Source of the DNA: Labrenzia sp. 011 | GTDB lineage: Bacteria > Pseudomonadota > Alphaproteobacteria > Rhizobiales > Stappiaceae | Direction of reading: 5' to 3' | Assembly (NCBI RefSeq): GCF_003075075.1 | Contig: NZ_QCYM01000004.1 | Location: 1 to 64,000, forward strand | Length of the DNA stretch: 64,000 nt | Shown: positions 59,749 to 64,000 of the stretch, in pieces | How positions within the stretch are numbered: the stretch's first letter is position 1 | Layout of the letters: every line of letters begins with the position of its first letter | Made by a program: the position numbers and the translations under genes | Notes under the pieces: model-generated | What the model saw: the letters and a program-made list of their open reading frames with translations, nothing else | What the model was told of the DNA's origin: nothing | The model's database searches: none

Positions 59749-60689
59749 GCGCGCACCTTTCGCAGGATCAACATGAGGAAGACGAGGCCTCCCAGAAATT
59801 CGACGACAAGGCTCAGGCTGCCGCCCATGCCGAGCACCCGCTCGAACAGGGTCTGGCCACCGACAAGCACGATGACGGAGATCAGGACCGAGCCGATCAG
59901 CAGATCGCCGTGATGCTGGCTCCGGATGATCTCATAGGTGAGCGCGCTGATCAGCAGGCCGAAAAAGGCGACTGGCCCGACCAGTGCGGTGGAGGTTGCC
60001 ACGAGAACGGAGACAAGGACCAGTCCGGTAAACAGCTCCCGCCGGTGGTCGAGCCCGAGGCTGATCGCCTGTTCACGGCCGAGGGCCATCACGTCGAGCA
60101 CATGCCGCTTGCGCCAGGCAAGGAGGCTGCACAGGAGAATCAGAGCCCCGGACACCAGCAGCAACTGGGTGTTCGCCTTGTTGAAGCTCGCGAACATGGC
60201 CCCCTGGACGACCGCGAATTCGTTCGGATCGATCAGGCGCTGCAGCAGGGCGGTAAGGCTGCGGAAGAAGACGCCGAATATGACGCCCACGAGCAGCATG
60301 CGGAACAGATCGTTCAGGCCGCTGCCGAGCAGGCTGCCGAAAAGCGCAAGCGCCGCACCGGTCAGCAGCGCCACCTCGAAGGCGAATTTCGCGTCCGCCG
60401 GGATGGCCGCATATCCCAGCCCTCCGAGCAGAAACACCAGCCCGGTCTGGAGCAGCACATAAAGCGCGTCGAAACCCATGATGGATGGGGTCAGGATGCG
60501 GTTGCTTGTCAGAGTCTGGAACAGGAGTGTCGACAGGGCGAGGGCGGTGGCAACCAGAAGGAGGGCGGCGAGTTTCGTCCCCCGGAAGCTCAGTATGAAG
60601 CCCCAGTTTCCGCGCGCGCCGATTGTCATGTAGGCGAGGATGGCCAGACCGGCGAGGACGCCCAGCACGAGCAGTTTCCTAGCGTGCAT
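59745..60689 (-). CDS. Iron-chelate ABC permease, FecCD family (YclO-like)
   Basis: 314 residues, about nine helices. TLTSNRILTPSIMGFDALYVLLQT is the first family signature, and ALVGPVAFFGLLISALTYEII the coupling-loop part. The ATG at 60689 overlaps the stop of the first permease gene by 11 bases. The two different permeases probably form a heterodimer, as in yclN-yclO. Confidence 0.92.
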   Translation of the reverse strand: MHARKLLVLGVLAGLAILAYMTIGARGNWGFILSFRGTKLAALLLVATALALSTLLFQTLTSNRILTPSIMGFDALYVLLQTGLVFLLGGLGYAAIPADAKFAFEVALLTGAALALFGSLLGSGLNDLFRMLLVGVIFGVFFRSLTALLQRLIDPNEFAVVQGAMFASFNKANTQLLLVSGALILLCSLLAWRKRHVLDVMALGREQAISLGLDHRRELFTGLVLVSVLVATSTALVGPVAFFGLLISALTYEIIRSQHHGDLLIGSVLISVIVLVGGQTLFERVLGMGGSLSLVVEFLGGLVFLMLILRKVRA

Positions 60690-61668
60690 GCACCGGCCTC
60701 GCGAACAGGAGCCACAGGAACACGCCGGTGCCGACGACACCGAAGACCGTTCCGGCCGGAATCTCGTAAGGGTAGCGCAGCAGCCGGCCGGCAATGTCGC
60801 TGGCCAGCACCAGGATACCGCCGAGAAGCGCCACAAGGGGCAGAGTCCGGCGGGCGTTGTCGCCATGAAAACGGCTGACGATGTTGGGAACAACGAGTCC
60901 CACGAAGGGCAGCATGCCGACGGTGATGACAGTGAAGGAGGTGATCAGGGCGACGATGCTGAGGCCGATGATCAGTACCTGGCGGTAATTGAGACCAAGA
61001 CCGGTGGCAGCGTCCCGGCCAAGGCCGGCGATCGTGAACCGGTCGGCATACAGATAGGCGACCAGCGCCACCAGTCCGGCGGCCCAGAGCAGTTCGTAGC
61101 GCCCCTGCAGCACCCCGGAAAATTCGCCGTTCATCCAGATGCTGAGATACTGGATCAGATCGTTTTCATAGGCGATGAAGGTTGTGATCGCGGCGATGAC
61201 GCTGCCATAGACGATGCCGGTCAGCGGCACCAGCAGCGGCTGGGATGGCGGCAGTCTCTGGACAAGCGCGAGAAAGACCGCCGTGCCCGCGAAGGCGGCG
61301 CCGCTGGAGACGATCATTTTCAGGAAAATGGAACTTGTCGGCATCAGCATGGTTACGGCCAGAAGGCCGAGTGCGGCGCATTCGGCGGACCCGGCGGTCG
61401 CCGGTTCGACGAACCGGTTGCGTGCCAGCATCTGCATGATGACGCCGGCGACGGCCAGAGAGGCACCCGCCAGGAATGCCGCGAGCGTGCGCGGTACGCG
61501 GCTGATGAGAAAAAGCTCGAGTCCCTCCGGCGTTTGAAGAAGGTCCAACAGGCCGATATTTGCTGCGCCGATGGCGAAGCTTGTCAGGATGAGGCCGGCC
61601 AGAAGGCCGGTCAGCCCGATGGACCACCGGATCGTTGTGGACGGAAATCGGCGTGTGCTCGGGTGCAA
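60679..61668 (-). CDS. Iron-chelate ABC permease, FecCD family (YclN-like)
   Basis: 329 residues starting with TTG and AGAGG just upstream. RVPRTLAAFLAGASLAVAGVIMQMLARNRFVEPA is split across the classic FecCD first motif; GMLPFVGLVVPNIVSRFHGDNAR is the coupling region and PAGTVFGVVGTGVFLWLL the end. It is the partner of the following permease. It begins 15 bases after the binding-protein gene. Confidence 0.92.
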   Translation of the reverse strand: MHPSTRRFPSTTIRWSIGLTGLLAGLILTSFAIGAANIGLLDLLQTPEGLELFLISRVPRTLAAFLAGASLAVAGVIMQMLARNRFVEPATAGSAECAALGLLAVTMLMPTSSIFLKMIVSSGAAFAGTAVFLALVQRLPPSQPLLVPLTGIVYGSVIAAITTFIAYENDLIQYLSIWMNGEFSGVLQGRYELLWAAGLVALVAYLYADRFTIAGLGRDAATGLGLNYRQVLIIGLSIVALITSFTVITVGMLPFVGLVVPNIVSRFHGDNARRTLPLVALLGGILVLASDIAGRLLRYPYEIPAGTVFGVVGTGVFLWLLFARPVHAR

Positions 61669-61683
61669 AGCCTCTTTTACCGC

Positions 61684-62592
61684 TTAATTCGCCTTGGAAA
61701 ACGCGGCGGCAAGATCCGCCATCGTGTCCAGCACGGATTGGTATCCGCCGGCGGAGATATAGATCTTGGCGGCATCCAGATAAATGACCTGACCTTTTTT
61801 CCAGGCGGTCGTTTCCGCAACGAGCTTGTTGTCCAGGGTTTCGGCGGCGGATGCGCCTTCGGCACCGATCGCGGCCGCCCGGTCGATCACCAGCAACCAG
61901 TCCGGATTGACGTCCCGAATGAATTCGAACGACACGCCCTCGCCATGGGTGGAATCTTCGGTGGTCTCGACGGCGGCATCGATGCCGAGCTCCGTATACA
62001 GCCAGCCGAAGCGGGAGCCGGGGCCATAGACGCTGATTTTCGGGCCGTTGGTCAGGACAATGAGGGCCTTGCCTGCACCGGTTGCCTGTGTCCTGAGGCT
62101 GTCGATGGCAGCTGCCATTTCCGCATCCAGCCTCGCGGCCTCCTCCGTCTTGTCGAAGAGTTGACCATATGCGGCCAGCCGGGCCCGGGCCTGATCCAGA
62201 AGACCGTCGCCCCAGATGGTCACGTCGATGGTCGGTGCCAGGGCGGAAAGCGCCTCGACCTGGGACGAAGAACGGCCGCCGGCAATGATCAGATCTGGCT
62301 GCAGGGCGTTGAGGGCCTCGAAATCCGGTTCGAAGAGGGTTCCGATCGGTTCCGCGGATCTGGAGATGTCCTCAAGGTGATCGACATAGACATTTTGCGG
62401 TGCTCCCGCGATGGCGACGCCGAGCGCGTTGAGCGTGTCGATGGCCGCGATGTCGAACACCGCGATCTTCTCCGGGCTGGCGGGAACCTCTACCGGCCCC
62501 TTGGCCGTTTCGATCGACACCGTGCCTGCCAGGGCCTGGGTGCCAAGCACCATTGCAGCCGCCAGAGCGGCGAGGGAAGGAATGCTGCGCAT
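61684..62592 (-). CDS. Siderophore ABC transporter periplasmic binding protein
   Basis: 302 residues. The signal peptide ends at TQALAGT. The FepB/YclQ type-III fold is shown by KIAVFDIAAIDTLNALGV, EALNALQPDLIIAGGRSS and TTAWKKGQVIYLDAAKIYISAGG near the end. There is no lipobox Cys, so it is a soluble periplasmic protein, as usual in Gram-negatives. GGAGACGG precedes the ATG at 62592. It passes the ferric chelate to the two permeases. Confidence 0.92.
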   Translation of the reverse strand: MRSIPSLAALAAAMVLGTQALAGTVSIETAKGPVEVPASPEKIAVFDIAAIDTLNALGVAIAGAPQNVYVDHLEDISRSAEPIGTLFEPDFEALNALQPDLIIAGGRSSSQVEALSALAPTIDVTIWGDGLLDQARARLAAYGQLFDKTEEAARLDAEMAAAIDSLRTQATGAGKALIVLTNGPKISVYGPGSRFGWLYTELGIDAAVETTEDSTHGEGVSFEFIRDVNPDWLLVIDRAAAIGAEGASAAETLDNKLVAETTAWKKGQVIYLDAAKIYISAGGYQSVLDTMADLAAAFSKAN

Positions 62593-62672
62593 CGTCCGTC
62601 TCCGAATATGGACGCCTGGCTGTTCCCGAAAGATGGCTGAGCGTGAAAAAGCGAGATTGCCGCAAGGCCTTG

Positions 62673-62687
62673 TGATCGAAGTGCTCA
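62673..62687. promoter_or_regulatory. Possible TGA-N9-TCA iron box 3
   Basis: TGATCGAAGTGCTCA lies 81 bases before the siderophore-binding-protein start. The flanks do not resemble boxes 1 and 2, so chance occurrence is possible. Confidence 0.3.
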
Positions 62688-62722
62688 CGGCCTGTCCGTC
62701 ATGCCAAATGCGGTCCGGGAAT

Positions 62723-63367
62723 TCAAGCTCCCCGGCTTGTGATTGTCGTCTCCAGGCGCGAAAGATATGCCTTTACGCCCGCAACAAGGAACGCGCGGAT
62801 CGCCCCGACCAGGGCAGGGTTCGATTCTTCCGCCGCCATTGCCTCCATGGCGTCGACGGACGTGGTGAACATCAGCCCGATCAGCACAGGTGCCTGCAGC
62901 ATTTCCCGGTCGATCTGCGGTGTGGTTGCCAACAGCAGGCCGATCAGTCTGGAAATGCCCGGGGCCGTGTAGTCCTGGGCTCTGGTCAGTACGGCTTCCT
63001 GTTCGGAGGAGGCACGCTGGATGAGATAGATGAATGGGTCACGCCGACCCGTTCGGGGATCGAAGCCGAGATTGACCAGGGCGTCGAAATAGGCGCCGGT
63101 CAGTTCGGCGATATCGGGTGCCGTGGTGTTGTTACGTGCGGTGACCGCGTTCAGGCGCTCCAGCAGCTCGGCATCAAGTTGCAGAAACCGGCGTTTCAGG
63201 ATTTCGAGCAGGAGTTCCGTCTTGCTGCCGAAATAATAGTTCACCGCGGCGACATTCGCCTCCGAAGCATCGGTGATTTCGCGCACGGACGTTGCCGCGA
63301 TCCCCTTTTCGGCCATCAGCCGTTCTGCATTGGAAAGCAAGCGCTGGCGTGTGGATTCCGATTCCAT
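62723..63367 (-). CDS. TetR/AcrR family regulator
   Basis: 214 residues from the ATG at 63367, with AGGAGAGG just upstream. The N-terminal HTH has TSVREITDASEANVAAVNYYFGSK. The C-terminal domain (about 60-210) resembles the YbiH/CerR class, with DPFIYLIQRASSEQEAVL. It lies upstream of the siderophore ABC operon in the same direction (130-base gap), so it may control or merely neighbour it. Ligand unknown. Confidence 0.85.
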   Translation of the reverse strand: MESESTRQRLLSNAERLMAEKGIAATSVREITDASEANVAAVNYYFGSKTELLLEILKRRFLQLDAELLERLNAVTARNNTTAPDIAELTGAYFDALVNLGFDPRTGRRDPFIYLIQRASSEQEAVLTRAQDYTAPGISRLIGLLLATTPQIDREMLQAPVLIGLMFTTSVDAMEAMAAEESNPALVGAIRAFLVAGVKAYLSRLETTITSRGA

Positions 63368-63518
63368 GACCTCTCCTCGGTTCATGAAAACGATGTAGAC
63401 GGTTCATGCCGCAAATTCAAACGCCGTTTGACTTCTGCGCGGGGGCCCGGGCCAATTGCCACGGCAGCGGGACGGGTTCGCCGGTTCCGGTTTCGCTGAT
63501 CGGAACCCGATCCCGCTG

Positions 63519-64000
63519 TCAGTCTGTTGCGGTCCCGGCTTCATCCGGGGCATAATTGGCAAGGCACCAGGCCCAGACTGCGTCGACGGTATCGCGCGGG
63601 TGCGGCGAGCGTTTCCGCACGAGGTAGAAATCCGAACCGACCTCGAACCCGGCCGGGCAGACCTTGATCAGTCGTCCCGTATCCAGATCCGCCTGCACGA
63701 AGGCCTGACAGGCAATCGCAATTCCCTGACCCGCAAGAGCGGCATCGAGCGCAAGTGATGTCTGGTTGAAAACAGCCCCGGGCAGTTTCCCGCCCGTGCC
63801 GAAAAACTTTGGCCAGTGATTGTCGGCATCGTGAAGCAGCGGCAGGCTCCTGATCTGCGCGCGGGTCACGGGCAGGCCGACGTCTTTCAGCAGATGCGGG
63901 CTGGCCACAAGAACGAGGTCCTGACGGAACAGCAAATGGGTCTCGAGAGAGGCGGGGAACGGCGGCCGTGTCTGACGCACCGCGATGTCGACCTGTTCAC
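63519..64000 (-). CDS. LysR family regulator, C-terminal part (cut by the window)
   Basis: About 160 residues of a LysR effector domain: VDIAVRQTRPPF at the window edge, then LVLVASPHLL, RSLPLLHDADNHWPKFF and the LALDAALAGQGIAIACQAFV core and VWAWCLANY end. The N-terminal HTH lies beyond base 64000. It resembles GcvA-type members. Its target is probably outside the window. Confidence 0.85.
   Translation of the reverse strand, partial: EQVDIAVRQTRPPFPASLETHLLFRQDLVLVASPHLLKDVGLPVTRAQIRSLPLLHDADNHWPKFFGTGGKLPGAVFNQTSLALDAALAGQGIAIACQAFVQADLDTGRLIKVCPAGFEVGSDFYLVRKRSPHPRDTVDAVWAWCLANYAPDEAGTATD

Noticed and set aside
60640-62640. A 666-codon plus-strand frame across the siderophore ABC genes
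   Set aside because: It is a shadow of FecCD permease and binding-protein genes on the minus strand.

Overview
The window is GC-rich and gene-dense, and looks like a chromosome segment of a facultatively anaerobic, nitrate-respiring alphaproteobacterium. A Stappiaceae/Rhodobacteraceae-like host is my best guess. The guess rests on the NarR plus fused-NarK nitrate gene layout, repeated TTGAY-N4-RTCAA FNR-type boxes, UbiT/U/V, and TGA-N9-TCA iron boxes of the RirA type. I could not run a phylogenetic placement.

Region 1 (1-770): the 3' part of an initiator tRNA-Met, its terminator and a decayed IS3-family transposase. Region 2 (771-26381) is an anaerobic/denitrification block. It holds molybdopterin adenylyltransferase Mog, a DUF2478 protein, a Crp/Fnr regulator, and an operon DUF454-ABC transporter-NnrS. 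It continues with ubiD-ubiX divergent from ubiT-ubiU-ubiV (O2-independent ubiquinone synthesis), a small unknown Cys protein, norE-norF, narR, then narK-narG-narH-narJ-narI-ppiC-hemerythrin. FNR-like boxes sit in most of the divergent gaps. Quinone synthesis, Mo-cofactor maturation, nitrate import and nitrate reduction therefore appear to be switched on together without oxygen.

Region 3 (26436-37660) is the most unusual part. One arm reads fdxA-fpr-YeiH family exporter. The opposite arm reads DUF971 protein, AprA-like flavoprotein, AprB-like ferredoxin, HEAT-repeat protein, GntR regulator, and a NitT/TauT-type ABC transporter with a sigma-54 promoter, ending in a Crp-family regulator. Two near-identical operator-like sites flank the redox genes. 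I infer an uncharacterised electron-transfer system acting on an imported, perhaps sulfur-containing, compound.

Region 4 (37852-49902): an amidohydrolase/FixH-like/MauG-like operon and an RND efflux pair. These are followed by a two-component system flanked by two paralogous small membrane or secreted proteins and a YHYH protein. All three satellite genes carry the same upstream sequence element. Region 5 (50108-62592) is an iron-chelate or heme uptake island: AraC regulator, two paralogous TonB-dependent receptors, DUF2218 protein, ExbB-ExbD-ExbD-TonB, and a four-gene FecCD-type ABC importer. The window ends with a TetR regulator and a cut-off LysR regulator. Long antisense ORFs opposite the large GC-rich genes were treated as shadows. 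No CRISPR array was seen.
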